Position numbers and translations under genes: made by a program. Positions 11,001 to 20,000 of a DNA stretch of 64,000 nt are shown piece after piece. The notes under the pieces are model-generated. The model was not told where the DNA came from. It saw only the letters and a program-made list of their open reading frames with translations, and did no database searches. Location of the stretch: assembly GCF_016587415.1 (NCBI RefSeq), contig NZ_BNJI01000002.1, positions 2,170,001 to 2,234,000 of the forward strand, read 5' to 3'. Positions within the stretch are counted from its first letter, which is position 1, and every line of letters begins with the position of its first letter. Source of the DNA: Ktedonobacter sp. SOSP1-85. Lineage in GTDB: Bacteria; Chloroflexota; Ktedonobacteria; Ktedonobacterales; Ktedonobacteraceae.

Positions 11001-14000
11001 GGAGCATGGTCTGCACGCGTTGCTGAGGATAGGCAGGGTCCAGGGGGACAGAGGCCCCGGCGCAGCGCCAGGTGGCCAGGACACTGATCAGGAAGGCAGC
11101 TGAGCGTTCGAGATAGAGGCCAACCAGGGTCTCGGGACCCACGCCCAGGGCCTGCAAGCGCCGGGCCAGCCGCTGCACCTGTTGTTGGAGGGCGGCATAG
11201 GTAAGCTGTCCATCGGGACCACTCACGGCGAGCCGGTCAGGGAAGCGCTCTGCCTGCCGGGCGAGCAGGGCATGGATATGCAGTGGTGCCTCCCATTCAC
11301 GCCGGGTCTGGTTCCATTGGACCAGGAGCTGTTCGCGCTCGGTGGGTGAGAGGAGTGCGAAAGCCGAGAGGCGCTGGCGTGGCTCAGTGACCAGGGTCTG
11401 TAAGAGTTGCTGCCAGTGCTGCATGAGTCGCTGGATAGTGGTGGCATCGAAGAGATCTGTGTTGTACTCGACGCTGGTCTGGAGTCCCTGCTCGCTCTCC
11501 TGCACCTGTACGGTAAGGTCAAATTTGCTAGATCTGCGCTCAAACTCGACCACCTCCAGGGTGGCTTGATCGAGAGCCATGTTCTGCTGGGGGACATTCT
11601 GCAAGGCGAAGAGAACCTGGAAGAGGGGAGCATAGCTCAGCGAGCGCTCGACGGGCAGGCTCGTGACGACCTGTTCGAGGGGCACATCCTGGTGGGCATA
11701 GGCTCCCAGGCAGACCTCGCGCGTTCGGGCCAGCTGCTCCAGGAAGGTAGGATCGCCCGAGAGGTCGCCGCGCAGGGCCAGGGTATTGACAAAGAGACCA
11801 ATCAGGCCCTCCAGCTCGCGGTGGCGGCGATTGGCCACGGGGGTCCCGATCACCAGGTCGCTCTGGCCGCTATAGCGCATGAGCAGGAGCTGGAAGCTGG
11901 CGAGCAGGGTCATGAACAGGGTTGCTCCCTGCTGCTGGCTGAGCGCCTCCAGCCCTTGCCGCAGCTCTTGTGCCAGGTGGAGACTGAACTCGGCTCCTAC
12001 ATAGCTCTGGACCTGTGGGCGCGGGCGGTCGGTGGGCAGGTCCAGCAGAGGTGGGGCATCCGCCAGGTGAGCCTGCCAGTATTCAAGCTGTTGTTGCAAC
12101 TGCTCATCCTGGAGCCACTGGCGCTGCCAGAGAGTATAGTCGGCGTACTGGATGGGCAGGGGAGTCAGTTCAAGTGACTCACCGCGCACGGCGGCCTGGT
12201 AGAGCGTGGTGAATTCGCGCACGAGGACGCCGATGGACCAGCCATCGGAGATGATATGATGCATATTGAAGAGCAGGATATGCTCCTGGGGCTGAAGGCG
12301 TAGCAGGCGTACACGCAGGAGGGGACCGTGCGCGAGATCAAAGGGGCGATGGACCTCCTCCCGCGCCAGTTGCTGTATGAGTTCTTCTCGCTGGTCCGGC
12401 ACGAAGCCGCTTAGCTCGATGAGTAGGACCTGGAGAGGGATATCTGTCGCGATATGCTGAATAACCACATCCTGTTGAGTGATAAAGGTGGTGCGCAGGC
12501 TCTCGTGCCGCTTGACGATCTGCCGCAGGCTTTGCTCCAGGGCTTCAAAGGAGAGGGAGCCCGTGATCCGCAGCGCCGATGGAATCGTATAGGTGATATT
12601 ACCTGGCTCCAACTGGTCGAGGAACCAGAGCCGCTGCTGGGCAAAGGAGAGAGGAAGCAGTTCTGGATGAGCCATAGGCACCAGCGGAGGGAGCCCCTCG
12701 GAGGACCCAAGCTGCTGTAGGGCTTCGATGCGTTGGGCCAGCTCGGCGATGGTGGGGGCCTCAAAGAGGGTGCGCAGGGCCAGTTCCACTCCCAGAGCCT
12801 GCTGGACATGTGCAATGACCTGCATTGCCAGTAATGAATGCCCTCCCAACTCGAAGAAGTTATCGGTGATACCCAGGTGTGGGCGTAGCAGCAGCTCGCT
12901 CCAGATGGAGGCTAGCTGCTGCTGAAGCGGGGTCACTGGCGCGGCATAGCGCTCCCGCTGCCAACTTGACTGGTGTTCCTCGGGTAGGGGCAGGGCCTTG
13001 CGGTCCACCTTGCCATTGGTCGTCAGGGGGAGCTGCTCCAGGGCGACAAAATGGGTGGGGAGCATGTACTCGGGCAGGCGCTCTTTCAAGAATGCGCGTA
13101 GCTCCTGTTCGCCTCCCGAGATGGCCCGCTCTTCCTCGGTGACTACATAGGCTACGAGCCGCTTCTCCGCGTCTTCATCCCCCTGGACAAGCACAATGCT
13201 TTGCTTGACGCGAGGGTGCTGGTTAAGAACAACTTCGATCTCTCCCAGCTCAATGCGGTAGCCGCGTAATTTTACCTGGTTATCCAGGCGCCCGAGATAT
13301 TCGAGGGTGCCATCAGTACGATAGCGCGCTAAATCGCCTGTGCGGTAGAGTCGGTCGCCTGCCAGCGTACTAAAGGGGTTGGGAACAAAGCGCTCGGCGG
13401 TTTGCTCGGGTCTCTGCCAATAGCCTCTCGCCAGGCCGAGGCCTCCGATGTAGAGCTCGCCGATTATGCCTATGGGAACTGGCTGTTGCTGAGGGTCGAG
13501 CACGTAGAGCTGGGTATTGGCGATAGGTTTGCCAATTGGCACGCTCCCTTGCTCTGGCGCCTTTCCCGCAGGCACTTCATAGACGCAGCATCCCACCACG
13601 GTCTCGGTTGGCCCATACTCGTTGATCACGCGACAGTTCGGTGCCCACTGCTGCCACCAGGCAAGCGTCTTATAGCCAAGCGCCTCGCCACCAAGTATAA
13701 GAACCTGGGCACTCTCTGCCAGTTCTTGCTGCAAGTGCGTCGTGCTTAACGCTTCCAGGTGGGCCGGTGTCACCTTCAAAAGGTTCCACTGTGGGCGCTG
13801 CTTCAGCCTCTCCACCAGTCCTTCCAGGCCCTGCCCCTCGCCCAATATTTCCACTGCTTGCCCACTCAGCAGGGGGAGGAAGATGCTGGTCACGGTCAGA
13901 TCAAAGCCAAGGGGAGAATGCAGGAGCGCGCCCCTCCCTGGTTGCGAGCAATACGCCTGCCTGGCCCAATGCACATAGTTTACTAATCCCTGCTGCGTTA

Positions 14001-15864
14001 TCATGACCCCTTTGGGGCGCCCGGTAGAACCCGAGGTATAGATCATATATGCCAGGTTCTGGGCCGTGCCTCGCCAGCTTGGAGCAGTATTCTTCTCCTG
14101 GGTTAACTGCTCCTGAAGCTGATCCAGGTGCACCTCCTCTATACCGGGCAGGGCGAGTGTATGGGTTATCTCGTCCTGTGTGATGAGCAGCGATATGCTG
14201 GCGTCGTGCATGATGAAGGTGAGTCGCTCTGGAGGCAGCCCCCCATCGATAGGCACGTAGGCGCCCCCAGCTTTGAGCACGGCCAGGATTGCTACAAGCA
14301 CCTGCGGCGAGCGCGGTAAACAGATGCCCACACGTACTTCTGGACCGACGCCATGCCGACGCAGATAATGTGCCAGGCGATTCGCCTGGCTATCCAGGTC
14401 CCAGTACGTGATCTGCTCATCTCCCCATAACACCGCAATGGCAGCGGGGGTGTGCTCCACCTGCTCTTCAAAAAGCTGCTGGACCCCCCGCTCAGAGGGA
14501 TATTCAGCCCAGGTGGCATTCCACTCATGCAAGATAAGGCGCTGTTGCTCCGCATTGAGTAGTTGCAGGGCATGCAGCGTTATGTCAGGATTGACAAGCA
14601 CCTGCTCTAATACATGCTGCCACTGCATAAGGAGGCGCTGCATATCCTCCTGCTCAAAGATGCTCTGATCATAGTGGAGGTTTACGCTCATGCTCGCCAA
14701 ACTTTTCAAGCAGGCAAGGGCGACATGAAAGCGATCCTGATAGATTCCTTGCTCCGCGACTCTCCATGTGATACTGCCTTCTTGCCAGGGAGGTGGCAGC
14801 GTCTCATAGGCGAAGCCATAGGGACAAAACGGCTCCACGCCCTCGATACTTGCCTGCACCCGCTGCCAGCTAAAGTATTCTTGCCAGGCATGGCCCTCAT
14901 CGATCTTCCTGGCTGTTTGTTCCACTACTTCACGAAATAGGGCGCCTGCGGGAAACCGATAGACAAGGGGCAGGGTTTTGGCAAAGGTGCCGATGGCCGC
15001 CGCTAACTCTGCATACTTCCGTCCATCGTGCTCTGTGCCAATCAGCAGCGTCTCCTGGGCCGTCAGGCGCGAGAGGACGCTGCCCCAGCAGGCCAGCAGG
15101 ATGCTACTCTCGGTAACATCCAGGCGCCGCGCCAGATCGCGCAATTGCCTAAGCAGTGCTGGTGCAAGTTCAAGGCTACAGCTCTGAGGGATAAAAGGTA
15201 GCAGCTCATTTGCCAGGTGCGCATAGGGAAGGGAAGCGGGATGCTGTAATGCTGCGCCATTTGTGCGCCAGTAGACTCGCCCTGCTGCTGCCTCTTCGGC
15301 TTCCAGTACCTCGTATTGCCACTCCGCCAGGTCGGCATACTGATATGGCTCCTCGTCCTCCTGGCGATCTTCCTCCGCATACTCCTGGCTCAATTCTTGC
15401 AGCAAGATATGGCATGTCTGCATATCCGCATTCATGGCCGCCAGGTCCCAGAGCATCCAGTGCTGTTGCGTATCACAGCGCATTATTTCTACCCGCCAGG
15501 CAGGCCCTTTAGCGAGATCGAGAGGCCTGTTGCGGAGCGCTTCACATGCGCTGAGCAGTTCCGCCGCCTGTTTCTGCGAGGAGAGGTGAGAGCAATCATG
15601 CACATTCAGCGAGAGCTGTGTTTCGGGGTTGATGACCTGTACTGGCATGGTAAACGCTGGGAGCGTGGGGAAATCCGTGCGTAGAATCTCATAGCGCTCG
15701 ACCAGGCGCTGCATGGCTCGGCGCAAACGGGAGACATCGAGAGACCCTTCTAGCTGGATGGTGAGGTGCGTACGGTAGGGAAAAGTCTCCTCTCCGTGCA
15801 TCAGCGCGCACAGATGCCGTTGCTGTGGAGAAAGGCGAAAGCTCTCTCTGAGTGTCTCCTGCAT
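8035..15864 (-). CDS. NRPS 'B': interface-like C*-A(Asn)-T-C-A-T-C
   Basis: 2609 aa. The N-terminal C-like domain (about 10-440) has AAMNADM at residues 142-148 where active C domains have HHxxxDG, so both His are Ala. Then an A domain (YTSGSTG about 607) with pocket D-L-T-K-I-G-E-V-G, matching the Asn-type code; carrier Ser about 1010; active-looking C (HHIISDG about 1202); A domain (YTSGSTG about 1676) with pocket D-I-W-Q-S-T-A-D-D, identical to the last A domain of protein D and proposed here to be a diaminopropionate site; carrier Ser about 2080; and a C-terminal C domain (HHIISDG about 2273) that ends the protein and must serve the first module of protein A. The C-terminal C plus the C* of the next protein form a split C/C*-A-T module. 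The gene lies 135 nt downstream of a TauD-type dioxygenase gene. Confidence 0.96.
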   Translation of the reverse strand: MQETLRESFRLSPQQRHLCALMHGEETFPYRTHLTIQLEGSLDVSRLRRAMQRLVERYEILRTDFPTLPAFTMPVQVINPETQLSLNVHDCSHLSSQKQAAELLSACEALRNRPLDLAKGPAWRVEIMRCDTQQHWMLWDLAAMNADMQTCHILLQELSQEYAEEDRQEDEEPYQYADLAEWQYEVLEAEEAAAGRVYWRTNGAALQHPASLPYAHLANELLPFIPQSCSLELAPALLRQLRDLARRLDVTESSILLACWGSVLSRLTAQETLLIGTEHDGRKYAELAAAIGTFAKTLPLVYRFPAGALFREVVEQTARKIDEGHAWQEYFSWQRVQASIEGVEPFCPYGFAYETLPPPWQEGSITWRVAEQGIYQDRFHVALACLKSLASMSVNLHYDQSIFEQEDMQRLLMQWQHVLEQVLVNPDITLHALQLLNAEQQRLILHEWNATWAEYPSERGVQQLFEEQVEHTPAAIAVLWGDEQITYWDLDSQANRLAHYLRRHGVGPEVRVGICLPRSPQVLVAILAVLKAGGAYVPIDGGLPPERLTFIMHDASISLLITQDEITHTLALPGIEEVHLDQLQEQLTQEKNTAPSWRGTAQNLAYMIYTSGSTGRPKGVMITQQGLVNYVHWARQAYCSQPGRGALLHSPLGFDLTVTSIFLPLLSGQAVEILGEGQGLEGLVERLKQRPQWNLLKVTPAHLEALSTTHLQQELAESAQVLILGGEALGYKTLAWWQQWAPNCRVINEYGPTETVVGCCVYEVPAGKAPEQGSVPIGKPIANTQLYVLDPQQQPVPIGIIGELYIGGLGLARGYWQRPEQTAERFVPNPFSTLAGDRLYRTGDLARYRTDGTLEYLGRLDNQVKLRGYRIELGEIEVVLNQHPRVKQSIVLVQGDEDAEKRLVAYVVTEEERAISGGEQELRAFLKERLPEYMLPTHFVALEQLPLTTNGKVDRKALPLPEEHQSSWQRERYAAPVTPLQQQLASIWSELLLRPHLGITDNFFELGGHSLLAMQVIAHVQQALGVELALRTLFEAPTIAELAQRIEALQQLGSSEGLPPLVPMAHPELLPLSFAQQRLWFLDQLEPGNITYTIPSALRITGSLSFEALEQSLRQIVKRHESLRTTFITQQDVVIQHIATDIPLQVLLIELSGFVPDQREELIQQLAREEVHRPFDLAHGPLLRVRLLRLQPQEHILLFNMHHIISDGWSIGVLVREFTTLYQAAVRGESLELTPLPIQYADYTLWQRQWLQDEQLQQQLEYWQAHLADAPPLLDLPTDRPRPQVQSYVGAEFSLHLAQELRQGLEALSQQQGATLFMTLLASFQLLLMRYSGQSDLVIGTPVANRRHRELEGLIGLFVNTLALRGDLSGDPTFLEQLARTREVCLGAYAHQDVPLEQVVTSLPVERSLSYAPLFQVLFALQNVPQQNMALDQATLEVVEFERRSSKFDLTVQVQESEQGLQTSVEYNTDLFDATTIQRLMQHWQQLLQTLVTEPRQRLSAFALLSPTEREQLLVQWNQTRREWEAPLHIHALLARQAERFPDRLAVSGPDGQLTYAALQQQVQRLARRLQALGVGPETLVGLYLERSAAFLISVLATWRCAGASVPLDPAYPQQRVQTMLQQSALPLLLTRSQLRHGLPSEGTRVLCLDELAETSEHETWVEPPLLDEQLAYVIYTSGSTGQPKGVMVTQQGMRNHLWAKVEALSLGEEDVVAQTASQCFDISVWQLFAGLLHGGRVAILPDAVAHDPWQLLRAVEEGGISILQVVPSLLGALLDQEGGQVLSQSRVRWVSVTGEAMPVELCRRWWREEQVLPALLNAYGPTECSDDVTHAVLQQPEEQAGTWRVPIGRPLANTQLYVLDEQMQPVPAGVIGELYVGGMGVGRGYLNEPEKTAGVFVPDPYGGKAGARVYRTGDRVRYRGDEQLEFVERQDEQVKLRGYRIELGEIEAALNKQRQIKQSVVVLRAETGEEKRLVAYIVPEAGEVVQPGSEGELRSALKERLPEYMLPAQFVLLDALPLSPNGKVDRRQLPAVTWQATEQQDEARLLGPLEELVLQSWQEVLQREQPGLFENFFEIGGHSLLATQVISRLRHMTGADIPVRTLFEAPTIAQLSKRLQQLLSQGHQQREVPPLVPVSRNQRLPLSFAQQRLWFLSQLAPESSAYTIPFTVSFQGQLDQRALQLSLEQVIQRHEVLRTTFHQQAGEPFQVIAPRAKVQIALVDLQALPLAQRQREAQALSAQEVSVPFDLEKGPLLRCRLLRLDEQDHWLQLSMHHIISDGWSSAILVRELTSLYQGLHTGNEVVLPPLPIQYADYALWQRSWLQGEVLREQIRYWTQQLSEARSVQIPGDRAPQIVRSERGASYEWTITEDLTRELKHLSRQEGVTLFMLLLAGWQTLLYRLSGQEDIVVGTDSANRSHLETEGLIGFFVNLLALRTRVIGNAPFRDILHEVRETVLGAYTHQELPFEIVVEHLHLERVGNRTPLVNTLFVMQNVPAIEVELPDLHENSINSGTTFAKFDLALFVTEVPGAGLACGLNYSTDMYEEETIARIMSHYNELLRNIVAHPDSVIDTLDYYTQEEKQLRATQQKKRLSQHLSKLKGFKDGTDLS
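9773..13095. repeat. 3.3-kb module duplication, copy 1 (C-A region of NRPS B)
   Basis: This segment of NRPS B matches 25202-28524 of NRPS D at a constant offset of 15,429 bp at every anchor compared (for example 9851/25280, 11581/27010 and 12622/28051), so there is no net insertion or deletion. It covers a carrier-domain tail, the whole C domain and nearly all of the A domain with code DIWQSTADD. Similarity drops locally at about 11265-11290 and 11500-11580. Confidence 0.9.
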
Positions 15865-15946
15865 TAATGGTCGCTCTCTTTCTATCTCTAGTGCATTTTT
15901 ACTTAACCTATAGGGGAAGAGAAATAAGGGTAACCCCTTAACCCCA

Positions 15947-15964
15947 CCAGGGGCTTCCCCCTGG
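15947..15964. other. GC-rich hairpin in the leader of NRPS B
   Basis: A 7-bp perfect stem (CCAGGGG / CCCCTGG) with a 4-nt loop lies in the 135-nt gap between the dioxygenase stop and the NRPS B start. It is flanked by further G-runs and C-runs (AAGGG / CCCTT about 15927-15939). There is no U-tract on the minus-strand transcript, so a simple intrinsic terminator is unlikely; an attenuator or mRNA-stabilising structure is possible. Confidence 0.5.
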
Positions 15965-15999
15965 ACCCCTTTCCCTTCCTGGCCTCTGTGATTGCTTTT

Positions 16000-17052
16000 T
16001 TATAGCTTGCTACTATAAGGCATGCTCATTCCTGTCAGGATCTGGCGTGGACCAGAGAATGGCGTGCGTCCGTGTGCGACGAGCATGTTGTCTAACATCA
16101 GAACATCCCCTTTTTGCCAGGGAAATAGGACCGTTTCCTCCGCGTAGGCGTGGCGCAACTCGTCTAGCACGTTCTCTTCAATGGGTGAACCATCGCCGTA
16201 ATAGCTATTGTTTGGCAGGTCTTCTTCCTTAAATTGTTTGAGCAGAATGTCGCGTGTTTTGGACTCCAGGGTGGTCACGTGGAAGAAGGTGGCGTGATTG
16301 AACCAGAGCATCTCGCCGGTCTCCGGGTGGGCGATGATCGCCTTACCTGTGCGTCGCACTCGCAAGCGATTATTGTCCTTCCATTCACACTGGAGGCCAG
16401 ATCTCTGGCAATACTCCTCGACAGCCTCCCGGCTGGTAGTCTGGAACACGGTCTGCCAGGGCAGGCCCATCCCATCTCCAAAATTGCGGATGTAGAGCAC
16501 CTGCTTCTGCCGAAAGCGCTCACGAATCTGGGGGTCGATGCGCTCATAGACTCTGCGTACATCCGCGATGGGTGTTTCTCCACCCTCAAGGGCAGGCGTT
16601 TTACAGCAGAAGAAGATTCGTAGAGGCCAGGTCTGCTGATAGGAGTTTTCGTTATGCAAGAAGATGCTTTGATCGGCGGGATAGTCGGTCGAGGTGTAGA
16701 TATTGCCGCTGATCTGGCTCCGGGGTGAGGAGCGCTCTCGATACTCCAGCGCGCTCCCCGCGACGCGCGCAATAAACTGCTCAAAGTCGTCGGCAGTATT
16801 GATCGCAAAGCCGCGAAAGAGAATGCCCCCATGTTTTAGCAAATAAGTCTTGAGCAACTCTTGATTGCTGGAGGCCCAGCCCATGAGGTCCAGGCCATCG
16901 ACCGCTGGCTGCACGAGTAATGGGAGCTGCCGCGCTGGATCGAGCTGCTCTATCTTTACCAGGTGTTCCTGCAATGTATTCGCCGTCGTCAGCGCTCTCC
17001 GCTTTATTGACCGCAACGATTTCAGGCCGAACTCGTCAGGTTGCTTAGTCAT
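16000..17052 (-). CDS. TauD/SyrP-like Fe(II)/2-oxoglutarate dioxygenase (probable carrier-bound amino acid beta-hydroxylase)
   Basis: 350 aa of the TauD/TfdA family. The iron-binding H-x-E is in FLHNENS and the distal His in VAHGRTPF, followed by the Arg expected to bind 2-oxoglutarate (SGPRQ). Members of this SyrP-like group hydroxylate the beta carbon of Asp or Asn while it is bound to an NRPS carrier protein. The ATG at 17052 overlaps the 3' end of NRPS-PKS C by 8 nt, indicating translational coupling, and NRPS B follows. A second paralogue is encoded at 39605-40663. Because B begins with a C* domain before an Asn-type A domain, Asn on B is the most economical substrate; this pairing is inference. 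Alternatives are chlorination (unlikely, since the acidic ligand is present) or hydroxylation of another residue. Confidence 0.88.
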   Translation of the reverse strand: MTKQPDEFGLKSLRSIKRRALTTANTLQEHLVKIEQLDPARQLPLLVQPAVDGLDLMGWASSNQELLKTYLLKHGGILFRGFAINTADDFEQFIARVAGSALEYRERSSPRSQISGNIYTSTDYPADQSIFLHNENSYQQTWPLRIFFCCKTPALEGGETPIADVRRVYERIDPQIRERFRQKQVLYIRNFGDGMGLPWQTVFQTTSREAVEEYCQRSGLQCEWKDNNRLRVRRTGKAIIAHPETGEMLWFNHATFFHVTTLESKTRDILLKQFKEEDLPNNSYYGDGSPIEENVLDELRHAYAEETVLFPWQKGDVLMLDNMLVAHGRTPFSGPRQILTGMSMPYSSKL

Positions 17053-20000
17053 TGGCTACCTCCTTCTGGCTATGCAGAACATTGGCCTTACGCCTCGCTT
17101 TGTGCAATTTTTGCATATTTCCCTGTTGTCGCTCCCTGGCCTCGATGGCAGCGAGCATGACTATGGTTTCGTGTAGTGACGTGTCCGGATTCTCTACAAG
17201 ATGTTCAAGCGTGCGCTCGAAGAGCTGTAAGAAGCGGGTCATCGTCTTCGCACTGAAGAGATCTGTTCTATATTCGAGTTCGCCAGAGAGGGCCTCTTCG
17301 CCTTCCCATACATTGAGGAGTAGATCAAACTTGGCGCTTCCACGCTCAAATTCGACTGGCTTGACCTGGAGATTAGGCAGCGAAGACTCCTGCAACGGCA
17401 CATTTTGTAAGACAAATTTAATCTGGAAGAGTGGAGTGCGGCTGAGGTCGCGTTCAGGATTGAGTTTTGAAAGCACCTGGTCGAATGGCACATCCTGGTG
17501 CGCATAGGCCTCAAGCGCAATCTTTTTGACGCGCTGGATTATCTCGTGGAAATCGGGGTCGCCGGCGAGGCTTGTGCGCAACACTAGCTGGTTCACAAAA
17601 AAGCCAATCAGTCCCTCCGTCTCGGCTCGATTACGATTGGCGATATCCGTTCCTATAATAAGGTCTCGCTGATCTGTGTAGTATGCCAGGAGTACGTTGA
17701 AGGCGGCGAACAGGACCATGAATAGTGTCGCCTCTTCCCGCTGCCCCAATGCCCTGAGTTGACGTGAGAGATCGAGGGGCAAGGTAAAAGTACAGGCACT
17801 TCCCCTAGCTGCTTGTACGACCGAGCGCGGGTAATCCGAGGGCAGCTCCAGGGGAACCATGCCGCTGAGCTGCTGGTGCCAGTACTCCAGTTGCCGTTGC
17901 AATACGGGTCCCTGTAACCATTCCCGCTGCCAGAGGGCATAGTCCACATATTGAATGGGGAGCACTGGCAGGATAGCGGCCTCCTCGCTTAGCTCGGCCC
18001 TGTAGAGCGCGGTAATCTCCCGCACCAGCACCTCTATTGACCAACCATCCGAAATGATGTGGTGCATCGTGAAGAGCAAGACATGCTCCTCTGCCTGTAG
18101 CCTCAAGAGCAAGACCCGCAACAATGGTCCGCGCGCCAGGTCAAAGGGCCGCTGGAACTCCTGCCGAGCCAGGTACAGCGCCAGCTCTTGCTGTTCCTGC
18201 GCCTGCAAGTTCTGTATGTCGATGAGCGAGAGGGCGATGTTAGACTCGACGGCGATCACCTGCGCTAGCTTTCCATTACGCATAGTAAAGGTCGTGCGTA
18301 GGCTCTCGTGGCGCGTTACCACGCTCTTCAAGCTCTTCTCAAGAGCCGCAAGGACCAGCCTACCCGAGAGTCGCAGCGCCGTTGGCATGGTATAGGCACT
18401 GCTCTCTGGTTCGAGCTGAGCCATGAAGTACAAACGTTGTTGCGCGAATGAGAGTGGTAGTTGTTGCGTACGAGGAGCGGTGGTAAGCGGCGGCTCGCTT
18501 TCGCTTGCCTCTTCCGCGCGCAACTGTTCCACCTGTTGGGCCATGCCTGCAATCGTTGGTGTTTCAAAGAGTGTGCGCAACGGAAGCTCTATATGCAACT
18601 CTTTGCGCAGGTGCGCCACGACCTGGGTCGCCAGCAGCGAATCGCCGTTCAGCTCAAAGAAGTTATCGTGGATGCCGATGTGCTCAATTCCCAGCAGCGC
18701 CTGCCAGATGCGGGCAACGCGCTTTTCCAGGTCCGTGCGCGGTTCGACATAGGTAGTTGCCAGTTCTGGACGGTCATCGCACTCCTCCTGAGCCGGGATT
18801 TTCTCGCTCTGTGCCTGCTCAGAAAGCGAGACAGCGACTGGAGATAGCTGTACGCTTGCTCTATCTGGCGCGATCCAGAAGGGTTTGCCTTCAAAGGGAT
18901 AGGTTGGTAGGGGGATGCGTGTGCGCCGCTCACCTGTATGTAGCCCCGCCCAATCAAGGCCAACTCCGGCATTCCAGAGCTGCCCGCAGGTCGCGAGGAG
19001 GAAGCTCCGGTCAGAGTCCTGGTCATGAGGATGGCGCAGGGAAGAGAACACGCTCTGCTCGACGTGCCTGGCCGGATGGCGCCGGGCGAGCATACTCAAG
19101 GTCCGTCCTGGTCCCACCTCTAAGAGCAGGCACCTGCGCTCTTGCAACAGAACCTGTAATCCCTCCGCGAAGCGTACAGGCTGCCGCAAGTGTGCTACCC
19201 AGTAGCCTGGATCGGTCGCTTGCTGAATTGTAATCCAGGTTCCGGTGAGGTTGGAGATATATGGTCGTCCGGGTGGTTTCAGGGTGATGGCCTCTACCTG
19301 GAGCCTGAACTGCTCTAGAATGGGGTCCATCATCTGCGAATGAAAGGCATGAGAGGTATGCAGGCGGCGACAGAAGATGTCTCTGGCCGTAAGTTCTCGT
19401 TCCAGCTCTTCAATCTTCACATGTGGACCCGAGAGGACGCAGTTGGCCTCACCATTATGGGCCGCTAGCGAAAGCTCTGCGAACTCTGCCCGCAGATATG
19501 CCTGGACCTCCTCCTTCGCCAGTGCCACCATCAACATCGCGCCCTGGGGTAGCGCTTGCATCAAACGACCCCGGGCAGCGACCAGTTGTAGCGCGTCTGC
19601 GAGTGAGAACACGCCTGCCAGGCAGGCCGCTACATACTCGCCAATGCTATGACCAAGCATGGCATCCGCAACGACACCCCGCTCTCGCCAGAGTTGTGCT
19701 AACGCGTACTCTGTGACAAAAAGCGCTGGCTGGGTAAGCCAGGTCTGGTCCAGTAGTTCCCGGCAGGCCTCGCGCTGTTCCGCATCAGGATAGAGGATCG
19801 TGCGCAGATCAAGTTGAAGGTGTGGCTGCAACAGTTCGGCACAGGTATCGATGGCCTCGTGGAAGGTTGGCTCCGTGCGATAGAGTTCCTCGCCCATGCC
19901 TACATACTGCGCTCCCTGCCCCGAAAAGAGAAAGACTAGCTCCGGATGATTCTCTGCTATCATGCTGCGCCTGGTGATGGGCGAGTGCGGATCTTGCAAT

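Noticed and set aside
16000..17052. Non-haem halogenase (SyrB2-type)
   Set aside because: The acidic iron ligand is present in HNE; halogenases have Ala or Gly there.
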